DNA from: DASYQD01 sp963846495
GTDB taxonomy: Bacteria > Acidobacteriota > Thermoanaerobaculia > Multivoradales > JAIOJS01
DNA length: 64,000 nucleotides
Direction of reading: 5' to 3'
Assembly: GCA_963846495.1 (NCBI GenBank)
Contig: CAWJWP010000029.1
Coordinates: forward strand, 1-64,000
The number at the start of each line of letters is the position of its first letter. The first letter of the stretch is position 1. Under the pieces are notes generated by a model. The model saw only the letters and a list, made by a program, of their open reading frames with translations. It was not told the DNA's origin and ran no database searches. The position numbers were made by a program, and so were the translations under genes. Of this stretch, positions 17,094 to 26,780 are shown one piece after another.

Positions 17094-19498
17094 ATGGCCA
17101 GCGTCGCCGACGTTCTGACGACCCTCGAGTACGGCCCAGCTCCCGAGAGCGCGGCGCCGGTGGAGGAGTGGCTCGAGCGCCACGGCCGCAGCTTCGGCCT
17201 CTTCATTGGCGGCAAGTGGGTCGATGCCAAGAGCGAAGAGTCGTTCGAGACCCTCTCGCCCGCCAACGGCAAAGTGATCGCCCGCGTCGCGCAAGCGAAC
17301 GAGAAGGACGTCGACGCCGCGGTGCGCGCCGCTCGCAAAGCGCTGCCAGCGTGGCAGGCGCTCAGCGGGCACGCGCGGGCGCGCTACCTCTACGCCCTCG
17401 CCCGCGGCCTCCAGCGGCGCGCGCGCTTCTTCGCCGTGCTGGAGACGATGGACAACGGCAAGCCGATCCGCGAGACCCGCGACATCGACGTGCCGCTCGT
17501 CGCGCGCCACTTCTACCACCACGCCGGCTGGGCGCAGCTGCTCGAGACCGAGCTGCCCGGGTACGTGCCGGTGGGAGTCGTCGGCCAGGTCATCCCCTGG
17601 AACTTCCCGCTCCTCATGCTGGCGTGGAAGATCGCGCCGGCGATCGCCTGCGGCAACACGGTGGTGCTGAAGCCGGCCGAGTTCACGCCGCTGACGGCGC
17701 TCGCCTTCGCCGAGCTGTGCGCCGACGTTGGACTGCCCGCCGGCGTCGTCAACATCATCACCGGCGACGGGCGCACCGGCGCGGCGCTCGTCAACCACGC
17801 CGACGTCGACAAGATCGCCTTCACCGGCTCGACCGACGTCGGCCGCATCATCCGCGAGGCCACCGCCGGCAGCGGCAAGAAGCTGTCGCTCGAGCTCGGC
17901 GGCAAGTCGCCGTTCATCGTCTTCGAGGACGCCGACCTCGACAGCGCCGTCGAAGGCGTCGTCGACGCCATCTGGTTCAACCAAGGGCAGGTCTGCTGCG
18001 CCGGCTCGCGCCTCTTGCTGCAGGAGGGGATCGCCGACGAGATGGTGCGCAAGCTCAAGGCGCGCATGGAGACGCTGCGCGTCGGCAACCCGCTCGACAA
18101 GGCGGTCGACATCGGCGCCATCGTCGCGCCGGTGCAGCTGCAGAAGATCGGCGAGCTGGTGGCGAAGGGAAAGGAAGAGGGCGCACAATGCTGGCAGCCG
18201 TCGTGGGCCTGCCCGACGGAGGGCTGGTTCTACCCGCCGACGCTCTTTACCGATGTCTCGCCCTCGTCGACGATCGCGCAGGTGGAGATCTTCGGCCCGG
18301 TCCTGGTGGCGATGACCTTCCGCACGCCGGCGGAGGCGGTGGAGCTCGCCAACAACACCCGCTTCGGCCTGGCGGCGAGCGTGTGGAGCGAGAGCCTCAA
18401 CCTTGCGCTCGACGTGGCGCCGAAGATCAAAGCGGGCGTCGTGTGGGTGAACTGCACCAACCTCTTCGACGCCGCCGCCGGCTTCGGCGGTTACCGTGAG
18501 AGCGGCTTCGGCCGCGAGGGCGGCCGCGAGGGGCTGTTCGAGTACGTCAAGCCGGCCTACGAGAAGTCGCTACCCAAATACGACGACAAGGACTTCGAGC
18601 TGCCCGAGCCCAAGGACGGCGCCGGCGTCGAAACCGACCACGGCCTGCCGCGCATCGACCGCACGCCGAAGATGTACGTCGGCGGCGCGCAGGCGCGGCC
18701 CGACGCGCCCTACGTGCTGCCGGTCGTCGGCGCCGAGGGGAGGCTCGTCGGCGAGGTGGGCCACGGCAACCGCAAGGACATCCGCAACGCGGTGGAGGCG
18801 GCGCGCAAGGCCGAGTCGTGGGCGCACGCGACCGGGCACAACCGCGCGCAGATCCTGTTCTACATCGCCGAGAACCTCAGTGCGCGCGCGCGACGAGCTG
18901 ACGGCGCGCCTCGCCGACTGGACGGGCGCCGGCAAGCGGCAGGCGCGGCGCGAGGTCGACGCGACCCTCGAGCGGCTCTTCCACTGGGCGGCGTGGGCCG
19001 ACAAGTACGACGGCGCCGTGCACCACACGCCGTTCCGCAACGTCACGCTGGCGATGCCGGAGTCGCTCGGCGTGATGGGCATCGTCTGTCCGCCCGAGGC
19101 GCCGCTGCTCGCCTTCGTGACGCTGGTGGCTCCCGCCATCGCGCTCGGCAACCGCGTCGTCGCCGTGCCGTCGCAGCGCTGCCCGCTGGCGGCGGTCGAC
19201 CTCTACCAGGTCTTCGACACCTCCGACCTGCCCGGCGGCGTCGTCAACATCGTCACCGGTTTGAGCGACGAGCTGGCGGAAGTGCTGGCCTCGCACGACG
19301 GCGTCGACGCCGTCTGGTACTTCGGCTCGGCGAAGGGAAGCGCGGCGGTCGAGCGGCTGTCGATCGGCAACCTCAAGCAGACCTGGGTGAGCTACGGCAA
19401 GAAGCGCGACTGGTACGACGCCGAGCAGGTCGGCACGAAGGAGCTGCTGCGCCGCGCCACCCAGGTGAAGAACATCTGGGTTCCCTACGGCGGAATAG
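17094..19498 (+). pseudogene. two-domain aldehyde dehydrogenase (ALDH16-type), two frameshifts
   Basis: An ALDH16-like protein of about 800 residues. The first ALDH domain has S-L-E-L-G-G-K-S-P-F and the nucleophile in G-Q-V-C-C-A-G. The second (from about residue 540) is a degenerate ALDH repeat lacking an obvious catalytic Cys, as is usual for this type. One indel in a GC run near 18885 joins N-L-S-A-R-A to R-D-E-L-T-A-R-L. A second, an extra G near 19493, hides the expected W-V-P-Y-G-E-stop. Both are low-complexity sites. Next to deoC, it probably oxidises aldehydes from deoxyribose breakdown. The ATG at 17094 has weak ribosome-site support (AAGGAG). Confidence 0.9.
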
Positions 19499-19624
19499 GA
19501 CCCGCGACGGCCGGAACGGGCGCCGGCAGATCCATCTGGCGCGCGTGCAGAGCGAGGTCGGACCAATCGCTAGGTGGCTGGACTCAGTCGCGTCGTCTTT
19601 GCGAGCCCATCTCGCGCCGCGCCG

Positions 19625-21835
19625 CTAATCGACGACGAACGGCAGCCCGCTCGCCGCCGCGCCGCCGCCGGGCATGCGCACCTCGAGCGTGTAGCCGCCC
19701 GGCGGCAGGCCCGCCGGCGAGAACGTCGCCAGCAGGCGCTCGGCGGCGGCTTCCGGCCTCCGCTCGCCAAGCTGCAGCGGCGAGCTCGCCGCCACCGCGC
19801 CGTCGGCGCGCTTGACCAGCGCCTCCAGCCCCGTCGCGCCCGCCGGCGCTTCGACCCACAGCGTCACCGGCTCGCCGGCGCGCACGTGCGGCGCCGCGGC
19901 CGGCACCACCACCTTCTCGCCGAGCGTGAAGGGATAGGCGAGCGGCCTCGCCGAGCTCGACTCGCGCACCAGCAGCCACTCGCGGCCGGGCGGCTCGACG
20001 AAGACGCCCGCCAGCGTCGGGCCGCCTTCGCTCGCCGGCAGCACGAGCGGCGCCACCGCGATGCCGTAGCGGCCGCTCACCGTGTTGCGCACCAGAGCCC
20101 GCAGCTCGTACTCGCCGGCGCCGAGGTCGAGGCCGGCGAAGAGCTTGAAGCCGGCGGCGCGCAGCTTGTCGCCGACGACGGTCAAGTCCATGCCCACCAG
20201 CTGCCGCGCCACGGCGTGGATCGTGCCGGCCTTGTCGAAGGCGTAGACGGTGACCTCCGCCGAGACCATGTCGCCGACGTGCCCTTCGAGCAGGCTCTTG
20301 CCGTCGACCTCGACGACGGCGCAGGCGCCGCCTGGCCCGCCGGAACGGCCGCCGAGCGGCACCCCCAGCGCGGCAGCCTTCACCGCGCCGCCGGCGCGCC
20401 CTTCGAGCACCTCGCCCGCGATGCGCATCCGCTCGCGCAGCGCCTGCTGCGCGCCCGGCGCGGTGTGCGCGAAGTAGCCGGGCCGCGCCGACACCTCGCC
20501 GCGGCTCGCGCCCTTCACCTCGACGCGCAGCGGCACGTAGCCGTCGCGGCTCTCGATCGATCCCGGCTGGATGGTGAGCACGTAGGTGACGGCGGTGGCG
20601 CGCAGCACGCCGCTCATCGCCGCCGCCAGGTCGTTGTAGTTGCGGAAGAAGGTGCCACCGGTCTCCCGGGCGAGGAAGAAGAGCGAGTCGTTGCCCTGGC
20701 CGGCGCGCTGGACGTCGACGTCGCGGATCTCGCCGACGCCGCCGGTGATCTGACGCCCCTCGTTCTGCAGCCCGGCGATGTCGATGCTGTGCATCACGCA
20801 GTCGGCGCGGCGCATCGCCTCGGCGAGCTCACGCAGCTGCGACTGCAGGCGGCCGCTGCCGAAGCGCAGCTCGGCATCGTCGCGCGCCACGGCCTGCATG
20901 GAGTCGGAGTCCTGCTCGTCGGGCTTGGGCGCTGCGCCGGCGCGGCCGGTGAGCAGCTCGCCGGCGAACCCTTCGGAGAGCAGCAGCACGTGCTTGCGGC
21001 CGGCGACGCTCTCCAGCAGGTTGCCGAGGTCGCTCATGCCGCGGGCGAAGCTGCGCGCGCGGTCGCGCTCGCCGGCCTGGTTGGCGCGTTCCTCGAGCGG
21101 CGCCAGGTCGCGAAGGTCGTCGAGGACCTCCCATTGGGCCAGCGCTTTCGCGCCGGGGCCAACGCGGGTGTGCGCCCCGGGGTCCGCCTGCATGGCGTCG
21201 GCCTTCTGCTGGCCCATGGTGATCCCCAGCCAGTCGTGGCGGCTCTCGACCAGCTGCGAGGAGCCGAAGGTGCGCAGCGCCAAGTCGACCTGCGAGCGAT
21301 CGGAGGTGAAGCCGAGCAGCACGCGCGGTCCGCGGGCCGGGCTGTAGAGGGCGACTCCCGCCAGGTCCGCCGGCGACAGCCGGTCGAGGAGCTGCAGCGA
21401 CGCCCGCTGCGCGCGCTCGAGCGAGGCCGGCGTCGATTGCGACAGGTCGAAGAGGAAGAGGAAGTGGCGGCGGGCGCTCGCCGGCAGCCGGTTCACCGCC
21501 GGGGCCGCGGCGGCCGCGGCGTCGAACGCCTCGACGTCGATCGTCTCGAAGCCGACGATGCGCTGCTTCTCCTTGCCCGCCCACACCTCGAAGTCGGCGG
21601 CGGTGAGGCCACGCACCGGCTGGCCTTTGCGGATGACCTGCACCGGCACCTCGACGACGCGCACGTCGGCCGAGCCGCTGAAGGTGCCGGCGGGCGGCGT
21701 CGAAGGCGGCTCGGCCGCGCCCGCTGCGGCGCCGAACGGCGTGAGGTTCGCGGCGCCGAGAACGATGAGACCGATCGCGCACCAGCGAAACGCGTTGGCG
21801 AAGGTGCGAGGGTCACGAGTGGCGTGCATCGTCAT
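19625..21835 (-). CDS. VWFA-related domain secreted protein
   Basis: A 736-residue exported protein with an N-terminal signal peptide. It has the acidobacterial VWA layout: V-V-E-V-P-V-Q-V-I-R-K-G near 60, F-L-F-L-F-D-L-S-Q-S (MIDAS D-x-S-x-S) near 150, and later beta-rich repeats. Proteins of this type are multicopy in Acidobacteriota, and their ligands are unknown. GAGGAG precedes the ATG at 21833-21835. It is convergent with the ALDH gene. Confidence 0.88.
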   Translation of the reverse strand: MTMHATRDPRTFANAFRWCAIGLIVLGAANLTPFGAAAGAAEPPSTPPAGTFSGSADVRVVEVPVQVIRKGQPVRGLTAADFEVWAGKEKQRIVGFETIDVEAFDAAAAAAPAVNRLPASARRHFLFLFDLSQSTPASLERAQRASLQLLDRLSPADLAGVALYSPARGPRVLLGFTSDRSQVDLALRTFGSSQLVESRHDWLGITMGQQKADAMQADPGAHTRVGPGAKALAQWEVLDDLRDLAPLEERANQAGERDRARSFARGMSDLGNLLESVAGRKHVLLLSEGFAGELLTGRAGAAPKPDEQDSDSMQAVARDDAELRFGSGRLQSQLRELAEAMRRADCVMHSIDIAGLQNEGRQITGGVGEIRDVDVQRAGQGNDSLFFLARETGGTFFRNYNDLAAAMSGVLRATAVTYVLTIQPGSIESRDGYVPLRVEVKGASRGEVSARPGYFAHTAPGAQQALRERMRIAGEVLEGRAGGAVKAAALGVPLGGRSGGPGGACAVVEVDGKSLLEGHVGDMVSAEVTVYAFDKAGTIHAVARQLVGMDLTVVGDKLRAAGFKLFAGLDLGAGEYELRALVRNTVSGRYGIAVAPLVLPASEGGPTLAGVFVEPPGREWLLVRESSSARPLAYPFTLGEKVVVPAAAPHVRAGEPVTLWVEAPAGATGLEALVKRADGAVAASSPLQLGERRPEAAAERLLATFSPAGLPPGGYTLEVRMPGGGAAASGLPFVVD

Positions 21836-22024
21836 GGTGAAGCTCCTCGAGCGGACGCCGACGAGGCGCGCGCATCGCTCGCTGGTGATACCGATCGCTT
21901 CTCGTTAGAGCCGCGGCCGACGGCCGTTCCTTCGGCCGCCGGGGGCCAGACGTGGTAGAAACCGCCGCGGAGCGGCGCCGCCGATCGCGGCGCAGCGGTT
22001 TGCGGCTCCGCCACTGGAGGGTTC

Positions 22025-22582
22025 ATGGTCGCGGATCGTTCGAAAGTCGTGGTCTACACCGGCGGCCACCGCGGCACCGAGGCGGAGTTCGGCCGCCAGG
22101 CGGAGCGCTGGGGGCTGCAGGAGGTGACGCTCACCTTCGACGGCCACGTGATGGAGCGCGGCCGCGGCGAGCGCCACCTCTCCGAGGAGGAGCTGCGGCA
22201 GGGCGACGTGTCGATGGAGATCGTCTCCCGCCACATGGGGCGCACCTACCACCGCGCCGACCGCATCCGCAGCGTCATCCAGTCGATCTTCCACATGGTG
22301 GTGCCGGCGTATCACGTCTTCGCGGTGGGCTGGATCCAGCCCGACGCCACCATCAAGGGGGGCACCGGCTGGGGCGTCGAGCTGGCCAAGTTCTTCAACC
22401 GGGCGGTGTCGGTGTTCGACCAGGGGCGCAACCAGTGGTTCACCTGGGCCGAGGGGCACTGGGAGCCCGACGACCCGGTGATCCCCGAGCAGCCGATCGC
22501 CGCCACCGGCACCCGCGAGCTCACGGATGAAGGGCGCCAGGCGATCGAGGAGCTGTTCACGCGCTCCTTCGGCCCGGCCTGA
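22025..22582 (+). CDS. conserved hypothetical protein, possibly SLOG-type Rossmann fold
   Basis: 185 residues, soluble. The N terminus (V-V-V-Y-T-G-G-H-R-G-T-E-A-E-F-G-R-Q-A) looks like a nucleotide-binding Rossmann turn as in SLOG/LOG-like or DprA-like proteins. The C-terminal part has G-W-G-V-E-L-A-K-F-F-N-R and V-F-D-Q-G-R-N-Q-W-F-T-W. SLOG proteins bind nucleotides or nucleotide-derived ligands; assignment here rests on pattern only. GAGGG precedes the ATG at 22025. It is convergent with the STAS gene. Confidence 0.6.
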   Translation: MVADRSKVVVYTGGHRGTEAEFGRQAERWGLQEVTLTFDGHVMERGRGERHLSEEELRQGDVSMEIVSRHMGRTYHRADRIRSVIQSIFHMVVPAYHVFAVGWIQPDATIKGGTGWGVELAKFFNRAVSVFDQGRNQWFTWAEGHWEPDDPVIPEQPIAATGTRELTDEGRQAIEELFTRSFGPA

Positions 22583-22656
22583 GTCTCACTCTCCACCCCT
22601 GTCCACCCGTCAGGGGCAGGGGGCGCCATCACCCGACCCTTGTGTGCGGCGAATCC

Positions 22657-23025
22657 TCAGCCAGCCGCCTCTTGCGAGCGGCCGTTGCCGGCGAAGGCGG
22701 CGAGGGCTTCCTCCTCGCTCGAATAGGTCTCGAACAGCGGCAGGATGAGCGACAGCTTGAGGGTGTGCTCGACGCGCTCGGGCAGCCGCATCAGCTTGAG
22801 CGTGGTGCCGAGCTGGTCGGCCACCTTCTTGCTCGCCACCAGCTCGCCGATTCCCGAGCTGTCGACGAAGGCGACGTCGGAGAGGTTGATGAGCACCTTG
22901 CGGCTGCGCTCGGCGAGGAGACGGTCGACGGCCTCGCGCAGCAGCTCGTCGCCGACGCCGCGCACCAGATTGCCTTTGAGGTCGAGGATGACCACGTCGC
23001 CCGCCCGCCGGGTATGAATCTGCAT
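22657..23025 (-). CDS. STAS-domain anti-anti-sigma factor-like protein
   Basis: The 122-residue protein is a single STAS domain: V-V-I-L-D-L-K-G-N-L near residue 10, V-L-I-N-L-S-D-V-A-F-V-D-S-S-G-I-G near 45 with the phosphorylatable Ser pair, and L-K-L-M-R-L near 76. Such proteins bind serine-kinase anti-sigma factors or partner switches. No kinase or sigma gene is adjacent. The ATG at 23023-23025 lacks a ribosome site but has TACAAT eight bases upstream, so it is probably leaderless. Confidence 0.9.
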   Translation of the reverse strand: MQIHTRRAGDVVILDLKGNLVRGVGDELLREAVDRLLAERSRKVLINLSDVAFVDSSGIGELVASKKVADQLGTTLKLMRLPERVEHTLKLSLILPLFETYSSEEEALAAFAGNGRSQEAAG

Positions 23026-23033
23026 GATGGGGG

Positions 23034-23039
23034 ATTGTA
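23034..23039 (-). promoter_or_regulatory. -10 box of the STAS gene (leaderless)
   Basis: TACAAT on the minus strand, eight bases before the ATG, with no Shine-Dalgarno sequence in between. Confidence 0.5.
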
Positions 23040-23055
23040 ACTGACCGCCGCGCTG

Positions 23056-25056
23056 TTGCTCGCCTGCTCGCTCCTGGCCGGGCTCGCGTGGTCGCGGCTG
23101 ATGCCGGGGCCGCTGCTCGCGCCGGAGCGCATCGCGGCGGGCGCGGTGGCGGCGACGATTGGCGGCGCGTGGGTGACCTGGCTCGCCGTGCTGGCGCTGG
23201 GATACGGCGTGGGTGCGGCGGCGGCGTGCGGGCTGATGCTGGCGCTCGCCGTCGTCGCGGTCGTCGTCCCGCGGCGCGGTCGCGCGCGGGCTGCCGGCGA
23301 CCGCGAGTCGACGCACGCGGCACGCGCGTGGTCGCGATTGCCGCGGCCGCTGTGGAAGTGGTGGCTGGCGACGACGGCGCCGCTCTCGGCGCTGCTCGCC
23401 TACCTCGACTCGACGCACTACCTGCCGCGGCTCGCCGACGGTGGGTGGGGGAGCGCCGGCAGCACCTGGGGCGACCTCGCGTTGCACGCCAGCCTCACGG
23501 CTCGCTTCGCCGAGCAGCCGCGCTTCGAGTGGGACCTGCCGCTGCTGGTGAATGCGCCGCTGACCTATCCATTCCTGCCCGACTTCTGGAGCGGCGTCCT
23601 CCACCGCGGCGGCTTTTCGATGCGCTGGGCGCTGCTCGCGCCGACGCTGCTCCTCGGCCTCGCCCTCGTGCAGCTCCTCTTCTTCGCCGGCTGGCGAGTG
23701 ACGCGTAGCCGTTGCGGCGCCGCGATGGCGAGCCTGCTCGTGCTCTTCGACGGCAGCGCCGCCGGCCTCGGCGTGCTCTGGCGCGAGCTTCGCGAGAACG
23801 GGCGGCCGTTCTTCGAGTACCTGCGCGAGGTCCGCCACGACTTCGCGCACGTGCCGTCGATCAACCTGCGCTTCTCGAACATCGTCTGCGACGCGCTGCT
23901 GCCGCAGCGCGGGATGCTCGCCGGTCTGTGCGTCTTCCTCGTCGCGGCGCTGCTGCTGCGCGGCGCTTGGGAGGTGGAGGAGCGACGCGGGGCGAGGAGC
24001 ACGGGCGCGCTGCTCGCGGCCGGCCTCCTCCTCGGCGCGCTGCCGTTCGTGCACGTGCACACCTTCCTCGTGCTCGCCGGCGTCCTCGCCTGGCTCGCCG
24101 TCGCGCGGCTGGTGCAGCGACGCGCCGGCGCCTGGCGTTGGGCGGTGGCGCTCGCGATCGGCATCGCGCTGGCGGCGCCGCAGCTCGCCTGGCAGCTCGG
24201 GCATTCCTACGACCACTCGTTCTCGCACTGGAACGTCGGCTGGATGGCGGAGCGCGGCGAGAACCCGTTCGCTTTCTGGCTGCGCAACCTCGGCGTGCTG
24301 CTGCCGTTCCTCGCCGCCGCGCCCTGGTGGCTGCGGCGCTTCACGGCGCGCGGTTTCTGGCTGCACCTGCTGGCGCCCTGCCTGGCGCTCTTCGCCATCG
24401 CCAACGTCTACCTCTTCCAGCCGCACGCCTACGACAACTTGAAGCTGCTCTTCTACGCCTACCTGGCGCTGGCGCTGGGCACGGCGCGGCTGCTGGCGAG
24501 CTGGTGGCGCCGCGGCTGGAGCGGCAGGGCGGCGGCCGTCCTCTGCCTGCTGCTCGCCACGGCGAGCGGCGGGGTGTCGATCCTGCGCGAGGCGCTGCTG
24601 CGCTGGCCGCTGCTCGACGGCGAAGCGGTGCGCGTGGGCTTCGCGCTGCGGCAGCTCACGCCGCCGGACGCGCGCATTCTCACCGCCGACGCGCACGACC
24701 ATCCGGTGCCGATGGTGGCGGGGCGGCGGATCGTGCTCGGCTACCGCGGCTGGCTCTGGACTTACGGCCTCGACGTGGGGCCGGTGCTCGAGGACGTCAA
24801 GGCGATCTACGCCGGCGGCCCCGAGGCGCTGGCGCTGTTGCGTCGCTACGGCGTGAGCTACGTGATGGTGGGCCCCGAGGAGAGGCGCGCCTTCGCGGTG
24901 AACGAGCAGTTCTTCGCCGGCTTCTTCCCGCTCCGCGCCGACATCGGGGCGTACAAGCTTTACGAGTTCGGCCCCAGCGTGGTCGGTCCGCCCGCCGGTT
25001 GGAACGACTCCGCCGAGGCCGGCAGCTTGCCGGCGAACCGTTCGGCGTCGAAGTAA
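23056..25056 (+). CDS. polytopic membrane protein, GT-C glycosyltransferase-like
   Basis: About 666 residues with at least ten hydrophobic helices, a first extracytoplasmic loop with acidic and His residues (H-Y-L-P-R-L-A-D, D-L-A-L-H-A-S-L), and a C-terminal soluble part. This is the layout of GT-C lipid-phosphate-sugar transferases. The catalytic class is not certain. The start is a TTG near 23056, and an earlier CTG at 23041 is possible. Its 3' end overlaps the convergent glycosyltransferase gene by 97 bp, so both C termini share sequence. Confidence 0.7.
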   Translation: MLACSLLAGLAWSRLMPGPLLAPERIAAGAVAATIGGAWVTWLAVLALGYGVGAAAACGLMLALAVVAVVVPRRGRARAAGDRESTHAARAWSRLPRPLWKWWLATTAPLSALLAYLDSTHYLPRLADGGWGSAGSTWGDLALHASLTARFAEQPRFEWDLPLLVNAPLTYPFLPDFWSGVLHRGGFSMRWALLAPTLLLGLALVQLLFFAGWRVTRSRCGAAMASLLVLFDGSAAGLGVLWRELRENGRPFFEYLREVRHDFAHVPSINLRFSNIVCDALLPQRGMLAGLCVFLVAALLLRGAWEVEERRGARSTGALLAAGLLLGALPFVHVHTFLVLAGVLAWLAVARLVQRRAGAWRWAVALAIGIALAAPQLAWQLGHSYDHSFSHWNVGWMAERGENPFAFWLRNLGVLLPFLAAAPWWLRRFTARGFWLHLLAPCLALFAIANVYLFQPHAYDNLKLLFYAYLALALGTARLLASWWRRGWSGRAAAVLCLLLATASGGVSILREALLRWPLLDGEAVRVGFALRQLTPPDARILTADAHDHPVPMVAGRRIVLGYRGWLWTYGLDVGPVLEDVKAIYAGGPEALALLRRYGVSYVMVGPEERRAFAVNEQFFAGFFPLRADIGAYKLYEFGPSVVGPPAGWNDSAEAGSLPANRSASK

Positions 25057-26499
25057 GCGAACGCCTGCGCGTGCGCTGGGCTGAGCTTGAACGGCAGCAC
25101 CAGGTAGCGGCGGTGGAGCAGCGCGTCGACCTTCGCGCGATTCGGCTCGTCGACGAAGATCACGGTGGCGTCACCGGAAGGCAGCTGATCGCCGCCCCAA
25201 TGGCCGACGTGGCGGAAGTCGGCGAGCAGCCAGGGCAGCGGCCAGGAGAGCTTCATCACCACGTGGATGGGCTCGTCGTGGAGCGACGGGTCGTCGTCGG
25301 CGGCGCGCTCGAGCAGGCGCACCGGCTCGAGCGCCTCGGGCACCGTCTGCACGTAGACGTAGGGCTCGGCGGCGTCGGCGTAATGCACGAAGTTGAGGCG
25401 CACGGCACGGCACCAGCGAGGCGACGGCGAGACCGGCGGTGAGCAGGTCGGCGAGCCACGGCCGCAGCCGCTCGGCGATGCGCGCCAGCGCCCAGGCGGC
25501 GACGAAGGCGAGCGGCCAGACGAGCTGCAGCACGCACCACGGCGTCTTGTAGTGGATGATGCTGTAGGCGGCGAAGGTGGCGAGCGAATAGAGCGCCAGC
25601 GGACGCATCGGCGCCCGCGCGGCGAGCGCCGCCCAGGGAGCGGCGAGCAGCCCGAGCAGCGCCGGCGGCTCGTAGCGCAGGAAGAGGCGCAGCCAGTAGT
25701 ACCAGGGCTTCTCGTGCCCCGCTCCCTCCATGGCGCGCGACGACCAGATCGCGTACGGCGCGAAGAAGCGCTGCAGGCCGTCGAGGTCGCGGCCGAAGCC
25801 GGAGTAGAGGAGCGCGAGCGCGAGCAGGCAGGCGACGGCGACCGGCGCCACCCAACGCAGCGGCGGCCAATCGGGTGCCGCGAGCGGCTCGCGCACCCAG
25901 CGCCGCGTCAGCCACCATCCCAGCCAGGCGAAGAAGACCGCCGCGGCGTGCACCACCCACACTTCTTTGGTGGCGAGCATGCCGGCGACGCCGATGCCGA
26001 TCTCCCACAACGCCAGCCGCCGGGGCGCCACCCGCCAGCGGCACCAGCCGCGCAGCACGAGGATCGAGAAGAAGACGAACTCGCTCTCGTGGATCGCCCA
26101 GCGCGCGTACAGCACCATCGCCGGCGACAGCGCGAGAAAGAGCGCCGCCGTCCACGCCACGCGGCGGCCGAGCGCCTGCGCGCAGGCAGCGGCGATCCAC
26201 ACCGCGGCGACGCCGAAGAGCACGGTCGGCAGCCGCAGCGCCCACAAGTTGTGACCGAAGAGGACGCGGCAGAGCGCCAGCAGGTAGTAGTGCAGCGGCC
26301 CGTGGTAGTTCTCGGCGTCGTAGTGGTAGAAGCCCTCGGCCAGCACCTTGTCGGCAAACCACCCGTTCACCCCTTCGTCCGAGTGCGGCGGCCGCAGCGG
26401 CAATGCGACGAGCCGCAGCGCCAGCGCCAGCGCCACGATGGCCCACGGCACCCAGCGGTAGTTGGCGAACCGGTGCAACGACCACGACACGCCGCGCAT
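24960..26499 (-). pseudogene. GT39-like membrane glycosyltransferase (Agl23-type), one frameshift
   Basis: Integral membrane protein of about 510 residues. The first periplasmic loop has P-P-H-S-D-E-G-V-N, the acidic motif of dolichyl-phosphate-mannose-type GT-C enzymes, followed by A-E-N-Y-H-G-P-L-H-Y-Y and W-A-I-H-E-S-E-F. This matches the Agl23 'flippase-activity-associated' family. One extra base near 25395 separates the membrane part from the C-terminal domain (N-F-V-H-Y-A-D-A-A-E-P-Y-V-Y). With the convergent GT-C-like neighbour it suggests glycan or lipid-sugar assembly at the envelope. The start at about 26499 precedes M-R-G-V-S-W. Confidence 0.82.
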
Positions 26500-26530
26500 T
26501 ATCTCCGCGGCGCGACGCTCGCAACGGATC

Positions 26531-26700
26531 GGCGTCCGGGGTCGGGGGCCGCCGCGGCGAGACCTCTCGGAAGCCGCTTCGCGAACGTTGCGGATTCGAT
26601 CGTCGTACCGGCGGCTGGAGAGCGGAGGGGCGCCGCTCCCGTTCCGTGCTCACGTGAAGGCGCCCCGGTCTCGCGGCGGCGGCCCCCGGCCCCGGACGCC
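26531..26700. repeat. 170-bp intergenic inverted-repeat element
   Basis: 34-bp arms at 26531-26564 and 26667-26700 (beginning GGCGTCCGGGG) are inverted copies with two mismatches and flank 102 bp. The element fills most of the 281-bp gap between the Agl23-like gene and the amidohydrolase pair. Its build resembles the element at 8293-8484, but the sequence is different. Confidence 0.7.
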
Positions 26701-26780
26701 TGCGGTCTAACTACTGCCGCGATGGCGCTGTCTCGGTTCGGTTAGTCTAGGCGCCCCTCAAACCCTCCAGGAGGTCGCCC

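Noticed and set aside
19574..21958. A 794-codon plus-strand frame antisense to the VWA protein
   Set aside because: Composition is an Arg/Ala/His-rich shadow of the VWA gene; the minus strand has a signal peptide, ribosome site and MIDAS motif.
22657..24702. A 681-codon minus-strand frame containing the STAS domain at its end
   Set aside because: Only the last 122 codons resemble a protein; the upstream part is antisense to the membrane protein at 23056-25056. The STAS start at 23025 has its own -10 box.
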